Virus record (IMG/VR): IMGVR_UViG_3300024955_000047
Location: 1 to 44,796 of that record
Length of the DNA: 44,796 nt
Direction: 5' to 3' (one strand)
Source: a virus
In this document: positions 17,396 to 25,285 of the stretch, in pieces
Layout: each line of letters starts with the position of its first letter
Numbering within the stretch: the first letter of the stretch is position 1
Notes under the pieces: model-generated
The model's database searches: none
What the model was told of the DNA's origin: nothing
What the model saw: the letters and a program-made list of their open reading frames with translations, nothing else
Translations under genes and position numbers: made by a program

Positions 17396-18946
17396 TTATA
17401 GGAGGTCGCGGATCGATCGCTTGCCTTTGATGTAAACCTCGGACAAGGCGTCGATCATTACGTCTGTCTGGTCGTCGTACTTGTGGCTGTCGTCGGCGGT
17501 GAAGGATGCGACCTCACACACGAACTCGTAGTTTTGGCTGTCGTCGTAGGGCAGGCAGACCAGCTTGGCAGCGTGGAAGCCTTGAACGTCCAGGGCGCGG
17601 GTCAGCTTGTCGCGGTCCCGAGGTACTGGCGTCACCTTTAGCGGCAGGCGCTTCTCCATCTCCTGGATCAGGCCGGTACCGCTTGATTTGTCTTCGACGT
17701 AGACCCGACGCAGGATGCCGTTGGCCTTCCCGTTCTTGGCCCAGGCGCCTTTGACGAACGCCTCAAACTCACGGCGCAGCGTCTTCGCGTCCATCCGGCC
17801 GCGCTTCATGCCGACCCGGTAGATACGGCCCTCGAACACGCCCCACTCAGCGAATACCGTCCAGTCGTTCCAGGTGTTGGTCTTCTGGGCGGTGTCCGCA
17901 GTGATGAAGCGATAATCGAACTTCTCCGGCAGCGGCAGATCAGCACCAGCATCCACGTCGCCGTAATACTGGAAGTCATCAGCCGAGAAGATCCCGCCGT
18001 CGAGCGTGTCGGGGTCTTGCATGTACTGACTGCTGAAGGTGTACGGGTGAGCCGTGCGGAGCGCGATCAGGTCATGAACGCTCTCCTTGGCCGGCCAGTA
18101 CGACCAATAGCCGTCTACTTGCTCAGACCCGCACACGCTCTTGATGCAGCGCTCGCGGATGCCGTCGGGCAGTGAGTCGATGTATTCCTGATTGACCAGG
18201 GCCGGGATCTTGATGTGCAGATCGATCTTCAGGCCCATGCCGCCCGACAGCAGGAACGCGGTCGAGTCGTCGATGTGTCCGCGCTGCTGGATGGCTACGA
18301 ACGGCGTGCCGCTGTGCGCCTTACGGCTGCGCAGGGTGTTCACCAGCCGCGTGTGCGACTTGCGGCGCTTCGCCTCACTGAAGAGGTCGTCGATCTTGTC
18401 CCAGTCATCCGCCTGTATGTGACCGGTGTAGCCATCACCCATGTAGCCGCCACGGACACCCGTGATCTGGCCGCCACTTGAGCGGCTGAACAACTGGTGG
18501 ATACGCTTCCCGTCACGAGCCAGTGTCCAGTCGTCAACCTTGTCCTTCTCGATCTCGAAGGGATAGAACTCGCGGAACTCGGTCGATTTGACCAGGGAGC
18601 GGCTTCGCTCGCTGTTCTCGTCTACCAGGCTCTTGGAATAGCTGGTGTTGAGGATGCGCACCCGGCGGTGCTTCACCATCGTGTAGACCGGCAGGTGCAC
18701 AGACCAGAACTCGGTCTTTGTACCGCCTGGCGGGATGTTCACGACGATGTTCTGCGCGTCACCGGCAAGCATCTGGCGGGCGGCGTAGTCGAAGTAGTGG
18801 TGGTGCCAGTTCGTCCTGAAGCTGTCGCCCTGCGTGATGTTGAACCACAGGCTGGTAAAGGCCAGGGGGCTATGCTCGCCCGCCGCGACCAAGGCGGAGC
18901 GCTCAGCTTGGCTCAGCGCGTCCCACTCGATCGGTTTGATAGCCAT
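17396..18946 (-). CDS. Terminase large subunit
   Basis: 516 residues, full length. The ATPase part has a deviant Walker A at 70-79 (NIPPGGTKTE) and an acidic Walker B-like HIQADDWDKIDD at 176-187. The nuclease part has Asp351 in FITAD, the EDKSSGTG motif at 418-425 and DDQTDVMIDA at 491-500, fitting an RNase H-like active site. The enzyme cuts concatemers and packages DNA. Its ATG shares one base with the small subunit stop. Confidence 0.92.
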   Translation of the reverse strand: MAIKPIEWDALSQAERSALVAAGEHSPLAFTSLWFNITQGDSFRTNWHHHYFDYAARQMLAGDAQNIVVNIPPGGTKTEFWSVHLPVYTMVKHRRVRILNTSYSKSLVDENSERSRSLVKSTEFREFYPFEIEKDKVDDWTLARDGKRIHQLFSRSSGGQITGVRGGYMGDGYTGHIQADDWDKIDDLFSEAKRRKSHTRLVNTLRSRKAHSGTPFVAIQQRGHIDDSTAFLLSGGMGLKIDLHIKIPALVNQEYIDSLPDGIRERCIKSVCGSEQVDGYWSYWPAKESVHDLIALRTAHPYTFSSQYMQDPDTLDGGIFSADDFQYYGDVDAGADLPLPEKFDYRFITADTAQKTNTWNDWTVFAEWGVFEGRIYRVGMKRGRMDAKTLRREFEAFVKGAWAKNGKANGILRRVYVEDKSSGTGLIQEMEKRLPLKVTPVPRDRDKLTRALDVQGFHAAKLVCLPYDDSQNYEFVCEVASFTADDSHKYDDQTDVMIDALSEVYIKGKRSIRDLL

Positions 18947-19587
18947 CAGTCCACCAGCTTACCTATCAGCGCGGTGATGAGTGATGCGTCGACTGGCGAT
19001 CGCCCGGTATCACTACCCGGCGGCTTATCACCTTCAGCCTCATCAAGATTGAATGCTTGCCGCTCAAGGGAAACGAGCGTCTTCAGGGTGTCGGCCATCT
19101 CCTTCATTGTCTTGGAGCGGCCCGGCAGGCTGATCACCTTGCCGTACAGATCGTTCCGCTTGTCGAACCCGTTATCGTCAGGGTCGCGCATGAGCTCGCC
19201 CAACTGATCGAACAGTTCGCGGTTGTCCGTCAGTCCTTCCAGCTCGTCCAGCAGCTTGTTGGTGAGTCGGCGCCCACGAGCAATGTCGCCTCGGTGCGCC
19301 ATCCTGATGCTTGCAATGGCCTGGGCATTGATCTCGATTACGGCTTTATCTGATACAGCGCGTTCTGCTGTTACATCAGCTGTTACAGCCTGCCTTGTTA
19401 CAAGGTCGTTCGCCTTCGCTTTGATCTTCGCGGACAGGTCCTGAACCCATCCAAACTTCTTTGCACGCCGGGCAATAGCCACATGATTTGGGCCGGGGCA
19501 TGCAATGGCGATTTCACGCAGGGACAGCACACCAGCCCTGTAGAGCTGCTCGATGCGCTCCCAGTCGGTGGGTTGCTTGTCGATCAT
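18946..19587 (-). CDS. Terminase small subunit
   Basis: 213 residues. The N-terminal 45 residues form a helix-turn-helix (LYRAGVLSLREIAIAC then NHVAIARRAKKFGW), as expected for DNA recognition at the packaging start. The remainder is helical and should oligomerise. An AAGGA lies 5 bases before the ATG at 19587. A palindromic 35-bp element sits 12 bases upstream of the ATG and may be a packaging or regulatory site. Confidence 0.85.
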   Translation of the reverse strand: MIDKQPTDWERIEQLYRAGVLSLREIAIACPGPNHVAIARRAKKFGWVQDLSAKIKAKANDLVTRQAVTADVTAERAVSDKAVIEINAQAIASIRMAHRGDIARGRRLTNKLLDELEGLTDNRELFDQLGELMRDPDDNGFDKRNDLYGKVISLPGRSKTMKEMADTLKTLVSLERQAFNLDEAEGDKPPGSDTGRSPVDASLITALIGKLVD

Positions 19588-19598
19588 GTGAATCCTTT

Positions 19599-19633
19599 CG
19601 CGCCACGATTTGGCGCATTCGAAAACGTGGCGC
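19599..19633. repeat. 35-bp imperfect palindrome upstream of terS (copy 1)
   Basis: CGCGCCACG, a 13-base centre, then GAAAACGTGGCGC. The arms GCGCCACG (19600-19607) and CGTGGCGC (19626-19633) pair. The outer 9 and 13 bases are identical to those of a second element of the same length at 29011-29045. It lies between the holin-like gene and terS. Confidence 0.75.
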
Positions 19634-19636
19634 TGG

Positions 19637-19981
19637 TTACTTGCTCCGGCGCTCTATACCACCAGGCGCCTTGTCACAGCTCAGGCAGCGCTCGCAGTTC
19701 AGCGTCCTGCACAGCCAGGCCTTTACCGTCTGCCAGTAGGTGACCATGAAGATGTGCCGGGCGCCGGCAAGGGCCAGGGACACATGAAGCGTCAGACCTG
19801 CGGTGGTCGGGCCAAAGAAGATGTTCTGACTACGCACCATCACGACGAAACCGGTAATGGCGATGGTCGAGTAGATCAGCTTCCCGAGGATTCCGTCTCT
19901 CACCTTGCCGCTAAGTACACACCAGGTCGCCCACAGTGCGATCAAGCCGCAAGCTATGGAGTTGATCAATTCAAGGTTCAT
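19637..19981 (-). CDS. Small membrane protein, holin-like
   Basis: 114 residues with three likely membrane segments (about 5-25, 38-56 and 62-80) and a short cytoplasmic tail with a CERCLSC cysteine cluster at about 96-102. It overlaps the upstream holin candidate by 4 bases. Paired small membrane proteins before terminase are usually a holin and a second holin or antiholin. The Cys cluster is unusual and may bind metal. Confidence 0.6.
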   Translation of the reverse strand: MNLELINSIACGLIALWATWCVLSGKVRDGILGKLIYSTIAITGFVVMVRSQNIFFGPTTAGLTLHVSLALAGARHIFMVTYWQTVKAWLCRTLNCERCLSCDKAPGGIERRSK

Positions 19982-20316
19982 GGTGGATTGCCTCCCCCGA
20001 ACCGCTGGCGGATAAGCGCCCAGAGGTCAGCGGATTTGATGGCTCGATTGATGGCCGCCAGGAGCGAGCCGCCGAATGCGCCCAGCAGGAAGCCGATGCC
20101 GGCGACGATCTTCGGCTCCGTAACGCCCAGGTAGGTGCTGACCATGCTCGTCAAATAGATCGAGCAGGCCATGCCGGTGATCAAGAAGACCATCCAGGCG
20201 CGCCAGTCGGACAAGTCGTCCTTGTGCCACCAGCTCGCAACAACAGCCCCAATCAGGCCCGCAATCAGCAATTCGAACCTGTCGATCTTGTCGAGCAGGC
20301 GCTGTAGGTACTCCAT
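19978..20316 (-). CDS. Holin candidate
   Basis: 112 residues from the ATG at 20316 (GGAG 8 bases upstream). A short charged N-terminus is followed by three hydrophobic segments (about 17-31, 43-62 and 72-92) and a basic C-terminus, the class I holin layout. Holins permeabilise the inner membrane to let endolysin out. No endolysin is visible in this window; it may lie beyond the left edge. Confidence 0.65.
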   Translation of the reverse strand: MEYLQRLLDKIDRFELLIAGLIGAVVASWWHKDDLSDWRAWMVFLITGMACSIYLTSMVSTYLGVTEPKIVAGIGFLLGAFGGSLLAAINRAIKSADLWALIRQRFGGGNPP

Positions 20317-20430
20317 GCGCTCGACTCCGTGGGGCATGTTTGAAATAGGTCAGCCCCGGCGGCACTCCCAGCTCAGAGCGAAGGGTGTGGCGGGGCCGAA
20401 AACGAAAAGGCCTCAGTGAGTGCCGGGGAT

Positions 20431-20691
20431 TTAAGGCTGTACGCGATGCTCAGGCGGTGGCATGTGAGCAAATGTCGCCACCGTCTTTCCGCCCTCTAGC
20501 ACGTATGTGTTGCCAGCGGGAGAGAACGTTTCAATCTCGCCCTCAATATCTGCCACCTGAATTTCCGGCAAGCCGCCGGGGCCTCGACCAAACGCGATGC
20601 TTGACCGATTGGCGAGGTGGACAAGCGTGAAGCTCTTGGACGGATGGCTATCCGCGAGGTCTTCGCTACCCATCATTTTCAAAGTCAGCAT
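20431..20691 (-). CDS. Hypothetical late protein
   Basis: 86 residues starting MLTLKMMGSEDLADSHPSKS. The ATG at 20691 has AGGAG 7 bases upstream, so the longer frame to 20853 is not used. It resembles nothing I can name; the pattern of beta strands (FTLVHLANRSSIAFGRG, ETFSPAGNTYVLEGGKTVATF) suggests a small compact domain. Located in the late leader region before the holins, just after a terminator. Confidence 0.6.
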   Translation of the reverse strand: MLTLKMMGSEDLADSHPSKSFTLVHLANRSSIAFGRGPGGLPEIQVADIEGEIETFSPAGNTYVLEGGKTVATFAHMPPPEHRVQP

Positions 20692-20727
20692 AGTGTTTCT
20701 CCTGGTTCTAGTAGTGGTGTTGCGGGC

Positions 20728-20755
20728 ACAAAAAAGCCCCAGCGAATGCTGAGGC
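20728..20755 (-). terminator. Terminator in the late leader
   Basis: On the minus strand GCCUCAGC-AUUC-GCUGGGGC forms an 8-bp stem with one G-U pair, followed by six U. It is the second terminator after the candidate late promoter, so structural gene expression needs read-through. Confidence 0.8.
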
Positions 20756-20845
20756 CCTGAATAGGTGCGCGTGTCTTCCCACGCTGCCGGCCAAAGACCT
20801 TCCCAGCGTCGACGCCCAAGTGCATCGATCTCGCCGACCTGGTCT

Positions 20846-20882
20846 CGCGCCACCCTGGAAGCACAGTGAGGTCAGGGTGCGC
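20846..20882. repeat. Strong hairpin in the late leader
   Basis: CGCGC-C-ACCCTG pairs with CAGGGTGCGCG over 11 bp with one bulged base and a 15-base loop. No U-run follows on either strand, so it is not a simple terminator. The 20756-20968 stretch has no gene that I can support. Confidence 0.55.
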
Positions 20883-20968
20883 GGGCTGCCGGTGTTGATT
20901 CCGTACGTCGCACTACCCGGCTATCGACGTCCAGGCCTTCCCGAGGGCTGTCCTGGCTACAGGTAAAA

Positions 20969-21133
20969 CTACAGATTCTTTTTGTGGATGCGCCAACCCA
21001 TGGCGACACCGGGGTGCAGATACTCTCCGGTGCGTGGATGGCGCGAGAAGTCGGTCTCGCCAACTTGGCGTGCGACCGCCTCCCAGGCCGCTCTGGCGCG
21101 TTCCAGCAGATTGCTTTTGGCTTTCAGCTTCAT
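20969..21133 (-). CDS. Small basic hypothetical protein
   Basis: 54 residues, MKLKAKSNLLERARAAWEAV at the start. GGAG lies 6 bases before the ATG at 21133. It is the first gene after the late promoter/terminator pair. The sequence is basic with an amphipathic first helix (AKSNLLERARAAWEAVARQV) and ends GWRIHKKNL. Unknown function; codon use and ribosome binding site favour a real gene. Confidence 0.6.
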   Translation of the reverse strand: MKLKAKSNLLERARAAWEAVARQVGETDFSRHPRTGEYLHPGVAMGWRIHKKNL

Positions 21134-21163
21134 GCGCAGCTCCAGAAGGTTGAATTTGAGGCA

Positions 21164-21197
21164 ATAAAAAACCCGGCGCGGTGGCCGGGTTCTTTTT
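21164..21197. terminator. Bidirectional terminator just after the late promoter
   Basis: An 8-bp perfect stem (21170-21177 with 21184-21191) has a U-run on both strands. On the minus strand it lies about 30 bases downstream of the predicted late transcription start, the same layout as lambda pR' and tR'. It also stops any transcript coming from the left on the plus strand. Confidence 0.88.
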
Positions 21198-21235
21198 AGT
21201 CAGTCCTACACACGCAGGAATGACAGGATGGGTGA

Positions 21236-21265
21236 ATAATGCGACATGGCGACATGACATTGCAA
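21236..21265 (-). promoter_or_regulatory. Candidate late promoter with tandem repeat in spacer
   Basis: Minus strand: TTGCAA (21265-21260), an 18-base spacer, then CATTAT (21241-21236). On the plus strand the region contains two tandem copies of GCGACATG (21241-21256). It lies just after the candidate antiterminator gene and before a terminator, so it is a good candidate for a Q-controlled promoter with its Q-binding element. Confidence 0.55.
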
Positions 21266-21285
21266 GCCCTTTTGAGGGACTATTT

Positions 21286-21966
21286 TCATGCAGCCTCTAC
21301 CGCCAGCACGCCAACCGCCTCAAGCATGTGCTGGGCGTCTACCAGCGCTTCGTTCACAAGACCTTCCAGTGCGCCCTTGATCGACTTATTCCAACGCTGA
21401 TAGGTGCGCTCTGTCAGGCCCTGGGAATCCCAGTTCGTCATGTCGTAGTTCGAGTCGGCCAGGACGATCATCTCGCCCGGCTTCGTTTCAGCCACTGACC
21501 TGGCGTGCTTGTTGGCGCGGGCAGCATCGGCGTCAGCCGCTTTGTTGCGCCAATCCCACTGCCCCTCATCCTTGTTTTCCCGATGCTTTGGAGCTTTGAC
21601 CTCGACCACGGCGCGCTGGATACCCTTCGACTGCTGCGGAACCGCCCAGACCAGCACCGCCTGCTGAGTGAAGCGCAGCGGCGCCGGTGAGGACACAACC
21701 GCAACAAGCCGCCCGATGGAATCGATCTTGCGCCCGCGGTGGGTGCTGTACTTCGCCACCAATGCATTCCAGTGGCGCGGGCTTAGCTGGGCATGCAGAA
21801 GCTTGTGCACGATGCAGTCAGCAAGCAGGGCCGCATCCTTTCCGGTGATCTCCCCCTTCAGTTTGCTGGTCTGCACTCGAGGCTCGACGTTGCACCCTCC
21901 GGCGCTGTTGATGGTTTCCGCTGCCAGGGCGCGGACGACGGCAGAAATGACGTTTTGGTAGTTCAT
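21286..21966 (-). CDS. Candidate late antitermination protein (Q-like)
   Basis: 226 residues. It is the last gene of the leftward early operon, next to a promoter and terminator pair, which is where Q lies in lambdoid phages. The C-terminal segment LTERTYQRWNKSIKGALEGL looks like a helix-turn-helix, and the middle SSPAPLRFTQQAVLVWAVPQ segment recalls proteins of this position in Pseudomonas prophages. I do not see a decisive family motif; the call rests mainly on context. A tiny 21-codon GTG frame (22028-21963) overlaps its start and may couple it to NinG. Confidence 0.5.
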   Translation of the reverse strand: MNYQNVISAVVRALAAETINSAGGCNVEPRVQTSKLKGEITGKDAALLADCIVHKLLHAQLSPRHWNALVAKYSTHRGRKIDSIGRLVAVVSSPAPLRFTQQAVLVWAVPQQSKGIQRAVVEVKAPKHRENKDEGQWDWRNKAADADAARANKHARSVAETKPGEMIVLADSNYDMTNWDSQGLTERTYQRWNKSIKGALEGLVNEALVDAQHMLEAVGVLAVEAA

Positions 21967-22030
21967 GCTGCCTGCCCCTTCTTGAGTTCTCTGGTCTTTG
22001 CCCGGTATTCAGCCTTGATGGATTTCACTT

Positions 22031-22660
22031 CTACGCGGCATTGCATTGGATTCGAGCCTCCAGGCGCAGGCACTTTTTTTTAAAAATTGCCTTGATACGT
22101 TTCAGGTATGGAATGTCGTGCCGAGCTACCGAATGGTTGCTTTCAAGCCAATCGACCTTGTTCTGACCTATTTTTTCGATGAGCTTCGGCCTATAGCCGG
22201 CAATGTTTCCGCTCAAGTGGTTATTGCAAACGGAGCAGGCGCGATTCATGTTCCAGAGGTTGTATCTGATGTGAGGTGCCGCCCCAACGCTGCGGAAGTG
22301 AGAGCAATGCCATTGGCCACCCCAGGTCGCCGGCTTGTCGCAACTGATGCAGCCCAGATGTGCGTCACGCAGACGGACGTAGCGGTTTATGACTGCCTGG
22401 GCTTCCTTGGCGTGATCGCCGCGACTTTTCAGGGCCTCTTTACGCTCCCTGATGTCACGCCTCCCGACATCGGCAATAGCCTTGCGCGCGCTTTCCTGGC
22501 CCTTCTCCGACTTTCCGTAGGCGATGGCGCACTCGATCTCTCCGCACACCGCCTGCGAGCTTCTGGAGGGTGTGAACATCACTCGGCACTCTGGGCAGCG
22601 CTTGCGGCGTGGTGCGCCAGATTTAAGCGGGGTCTTGCGTTGCAGTGGGGTACGCTTCAT
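22031..22660 (-). CDS. ninG: NinG-like recombination nuclease
   Basis: 209 residues from the ATG at 22660 (AGGAGG about 5 bases upstream). NinG/Rap is a structure-specific endonuclease that cuts branched DNA in phage recombination. Visible features are an N-terminal zinc-binding pair (CPEC and later CGEIEC, about 20-43) and a Cys/His cluster (CISCDKP, HCSHFRS, CSVCNNHLSGN) in the C-terminal half. Opens MKRTPLQRKTPLKSGAPRRK, as usual for the family. Confidence 0.88.
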   Translation of the reverse strand: MKRTPLQRKTPLKSGAPRRKRCPECRVMFTPSRSSQAVCGEIECAIAYGKSEKGQESARKAIADVGRRDIRERKEALKSRGDHAKEAQAVINRYVRLRDAHLGCISCDKPATWGGQWHCSHFRSVGAAPHIRYNLWNMNRACSVCNNHLSGNIAGYRPKLIEKIGQNKVDWLESNHSVARHDIPYLKRIKAIFKKKCLRLEARIQCNAA

Positions 22661-22989
22661 ACAGCCTCCTTGGCAGGGAATACGGTCCAATTGCCGATCC
22701 CGTTCCATACGCCGGCGCCACCCAAATGATTGATTGAGCCGGGGGCGGCGCCGAGCGAAACGGTGAAGAACCCGAACCAGACCTGGGGCGCATATACCCA
22801 CGATGGGAATTTCCGCCCCTTAAACCCGTGGACTTTCCCGCATGCCCAGCAGAACCGAGTGAAGGACGCCGCGGCAACTGCGGTGTAGATCAAATGGCCG
22901 CACACTTTTGCCAGGTTCCAAACCAGCCACCCATTGAATGCCAAGCCGCATCCAACCACCCACCAGACAAACCAGTTGATTTCGCTCAT
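22657..22989 (-). CDS. Small membrane protein
   Basis: 110 residues from the ATG at 22989, overlapping the NinB stop (ATGA). Starts MSEINWFVWWVVGCGLAFNG; hydrophobic segments at about 5-25 and 28-45 plus a possible third near 70-85. A CWAC pair near residue 47 may bind metal or be redox active. Unknown function in the nin-like cluster. Confidence 0.65.
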   Translation of the reverse strand: MSEINWFVWWVVGCGLAFNGWLVWNLAKVCGHLIYTAVAAASFTRFCWACGKVHGFKGRKFPSWVYAPQVWFGFFTVSLGAAPGSINHLGGAGVWNGIGNWTVFPAKEAV

Positions 22990-23453
22990 GCTGCCGCCTC
23001 CCACTGCTCTGGCATCTGGCCCTTCGGCTCGCTCCAGATCACGCTCTTGTCAGCGCCGAATGCGTACATGCACTCGATCACGTCGCCCAACTCGGCTACG
23101 GTCATGCGCTTGGTGCTTTCGCCAAGCATGACCACGCCGCCATTGATGCCCTGGGCCATCCGGATCTCTTGGCGCGCCGCAGCGGTCATCAGCGCCTTCC
23201 AGTCCTCGCTATCGAGCTTCTGCATGACGCCATTGACCGGCCACTCAACCTGGCGGGAGATGTCGCCCAACATCGCCCACAGCTTGGCGTTCTGCTCCAG
23301 GGTGCGGCGGGACTTCACCGGGCGGACGATCACCTCGACGGCGCCCGCGGCGGACAGCTCGGTGGCGAACAGGTATGCGAGCCGTAGGACTTCACGAACT
23401 CGCGCAGGACCAGCCGACCAGAAGTGGCGAGGCTTGTGGATGACGTTGGTCAT
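22986..23453 (-). CDS. ninB: NinB-like recombination mediator
   Basis: 155 residues. NinB (Orf) of lambda binds single-stranded DNA and SSB and can replace RecFOR in Red recombination. The family core is visible: VIVRPVKSRRTLEQNAKLWA (about 41-60) followed by GDISRQVEWPVNG and DSEDWKALMTAAARQE. Neighbour NinG supports the call. Overlaps the small membrane ORF upstream by 4 bases. Confidence 0.9.
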   Translation of the reverse strand: MTNVIHKPRHFWSAGPARVREVLRLAYLFATELSAAGAVEVIVRPVKSRRTLEQNAKLWAMLGDISRQVEWPVNGVMQKLDSEDWKALMTAAARQEIRMAQGINGGVVMLGESTKRMTVAELGDVIECMYAFGADKSVIWSEPKGQMPEQWEAAA

Positions 23454-23626
23454 GACCGCTCTCCTTGCATACGAGCCAACAATTTCAGCTTGGAAGTCTC
23501 TTCGCGGGCGGCACGCAGCTCCGGGATTAAAGCCTTGTAAGCCTTATGCATGCCAAATGCGTAGCCGATCTGGCCGCCCATAGCCGCAACAATCAGGATT
23601 AGGAATATCAGCTCAATCTCGCTCAT
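23450..23626 (-). CDS. Small single-pass membrane protein
   Basis: 58 residues, MSEIELIFLILIVAAMGGQI at the start, with one membrane helix (about 5-23) and a basic, helical C-terminus (LIPELRAAREETSKLKLLAR). It overlaps both neighbours with ATGA joins, which argues that it is translated. Unknown function. Confidence 0.65.
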   Translation of the reverse strand: MSEIELIFLILIVAAMGGQIGYAFGMHKAYKALIPELRAAREETSKLKLLARMQGERS

Positions 23627-24369
23627 GACTGCTCTCCCTGGCCCAGGGCGGCGCGGGCGGCGTCGACATTGATCGATTCGCCAGGTCGCAGGTCATCCCA
23701 ATGTGCAAGCAATGGCCGCAGAGCGTTGCGCAGCGCCTCTACCTCAGCCTTCAGCTCAGCATTCACCTGCTCGTAGGCTTCGTAGCCGGTGCGTAGGCCG
23801 GCGATTTCGGCGCGTAGCTGGTCGCGCTCAGCGAGAATCTCCTGTGCTTTCCTAACGCTCTGCCAATCGCCATAAACACGCAGATTCCCATCCAGCGTCA
23901 TCCCAACCGTGAAAAGCTCAGTGAGGCGCGCGTTTTCGCGCTGCGCTTCCTGCATGTCCTCGATGTAAGTGATGGCCGCCGACTCAATCTCGCTATTTTC
24001 CGTGGAAAGACGCTCGTTCTCGGCCTTGAGCTGGTCGCGTTCCCTGGCGGCGCGGCCGCCGTCCTTGATGAGCTTCTTGATAGCCACAGCGCCGGCCTTC
24101 AGGCTTCCGCGCATGCTTGAACAGTCAGCGCTCAGCCGCTCGTTCTCGGCGATCATGGCCAGGATCGTCTCTGGATTGGCGGCAAGCACCAGATCCGCAT
24201 AGTCCTTGTTCTGCGCCATGAACTCGGGAAAGGACCGGTTCTGATGAACGTCAAAGACGATGCCGTTGTCGTTGCGGATGTACAGGGCGCCGTGGCTGCG
24301 CATGAATCGAAGCAGCTGGTGCTGCTGGCACGCCTCGGCAATCGCTTTTAAATCGCGGGAGTCATTCAT
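23623..24369 (-). CDS. Coiled-coil Ead/Ea22-like phage protein
   Basis: 248 residues. After a globular start (to about 60), the chain has several heptad stretches (NERLSADCSSMRGSLKAG, ERDQLKAENERLSTENSEIE, RDQLRAEIAGLRTGYEAYEQ, NAELKAEVEALRNALRPL). Ead/Ea22-like proteins with this layout are common in the delayed early regions of lambdoid phages. No enzymatic motif seen. Confidence 0.65.
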   Translation of the reverse strand: MNDSRDLKAIAEACQQHQLLRFMRSHGALYIRNDNGIVFDVHQNRSFPEFMAQNKDYADLVLAANPETILAMIAENERLSADCSSMRGSLKAGAVAIKKLIKDGGRAARERDQLKAENERLSTENSEIESAAITYIEDMQEAQRENARLTELFTVGMTLDGNLRVYGDWQSVRKAQEILAERDQLRAEIAGLRTGYEAYEQVNAELKAEVEALRNALRPLLAHWDDLRPGESINVDAARAALGQGEQS

Positions 24370-25040
24370 TCGGCGAACTCCTTGAGCAGTTGGCGTGCGC
24401 CCATGACGGCGCCCTTGTCGCCAGATGTGCGGCTAATATCCTTGAGCCATTCCAGCATTCGGGTGTTCTGGGCTTTCAGGTCGATGACCATGCCAAGCAA
24501 TGCGTCGCCGTCATCGTCCATGTCGGACTTGAGTGCTTCGCCAATCGCGCCAAGGTCGCAGGCAGCAGCCAGAAGCATGCGTTTGTGCGATTCGAGATCC
24601 TTGCGCAGCACCAACGCGTCACGCCGATGAGTACTGGCAATGCCGACGAGCTTTTTGGCGCGCGCCGCCCTTGCTAGCCTTTTCGCCTTCAAGGCATCGT
24701 TTTCGGTCTTGAGCTGAAGTCGCTCGTCCACCGCCACTTTCGATCCGACACGCCAGCCCTCGGCGTAGCCTGACTTCCAGCTTTCGTAGCCTGATTGCGC
24801 TTCCGGCTGTGCGGGATCCACACCCACAAGGGCATTCCAATCCGCCATGCTTGTGCCAGAGACAAAGCATGAGTTGCAGCCAAAGAGTGATCCATCCAAT
24901 AGCCACTCCGCTTCACGGCCACAGCGGCAAGGCAAAGGCTTGACGGTTGAGGAATTCGCTGGCGGCGGAGCAACAGGTGGAATTTGCGGCCGGTAGAAAT
25001 CATCGGGTGCTTGATTCACATTAATTCCGTCCTTGCTCAT
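24366..25040 (-). CDS. Lar-like zinc ribbon fused to a coiled coil
   Basis: 224 residues. A Pro-rich N-terminus (19-35) leads to PCRCGREAEW...FGCNSC...MADWNAL at about 37-70, the zinc-ribbon pattern of Lar-type restriction alleviation proteins. The rest is helical, with a KTENDALKAKRLARAARAKK stretch. Lar-type proteins soften type I restriction; whether this fusion does so is unknown. Its start overlaps nothing odd; the stop overlaps the Ead-like gene. Confidence 0.6.
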   Translation of the reverse strand: MSKDGINVNQAPDDFYRPQIPPVAPPPANSSTVKPLPCRCGREAEWLLDGSLFGCNSCFVSGTSMADWNALVGVDPAQPEAQSGYESWKSGYAEGWRVGSKVAVDERLQLKTENDALKAKRLARAARAKKLVGIASTHRRDALVLRKDLESHKRMLLAAACDLGAIGEALKSDMDDDGDALLGMVIDLKAQNTRMLEWLKDISRTSGDKGAVMGARQLLKEFAE

Positions 25041-25285
25041 GACTTCACCTTCACGCCTGCTGCTTCGATGGCTACCCTGGTATGCGCGACCCCTTCAATA
25101 AAACCCTGCACAAGCATGTGCTCTCGATTCAGTCCGTCCGCATCCGGTAGCTCAATCACCAGCGCCTCGCGGGAGGCCTGCCAAACAACTCCAGCCCAGC
25201 CCTTGGCGCAGCTTGAACGCAGCTCTGCCTGGGAATCCTGCGACCACCACACCTCAAACTCTTCACGGCATTTCTCAATACTCAT
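25037..25285 (-). CDS. Hypothetical phage protein
   Basis: 82 residues, MSIEKCREEFEVWWSQDSQA at the start. The pattern FExWW...AWQASREAL is common to small proteins of Pseudomonas and enteric phages in this region. ATGA-type overlap with both neighbours. Function unknown. Confidence 0.65.
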   Translation of the reverse strand: MSIEKCREEFEVWWSQDSQAELRSSCAKGWAGVVWQASREALVIELPDADGLNREHMLVQGFIEGVAHTRVAIEAAGVKVKS

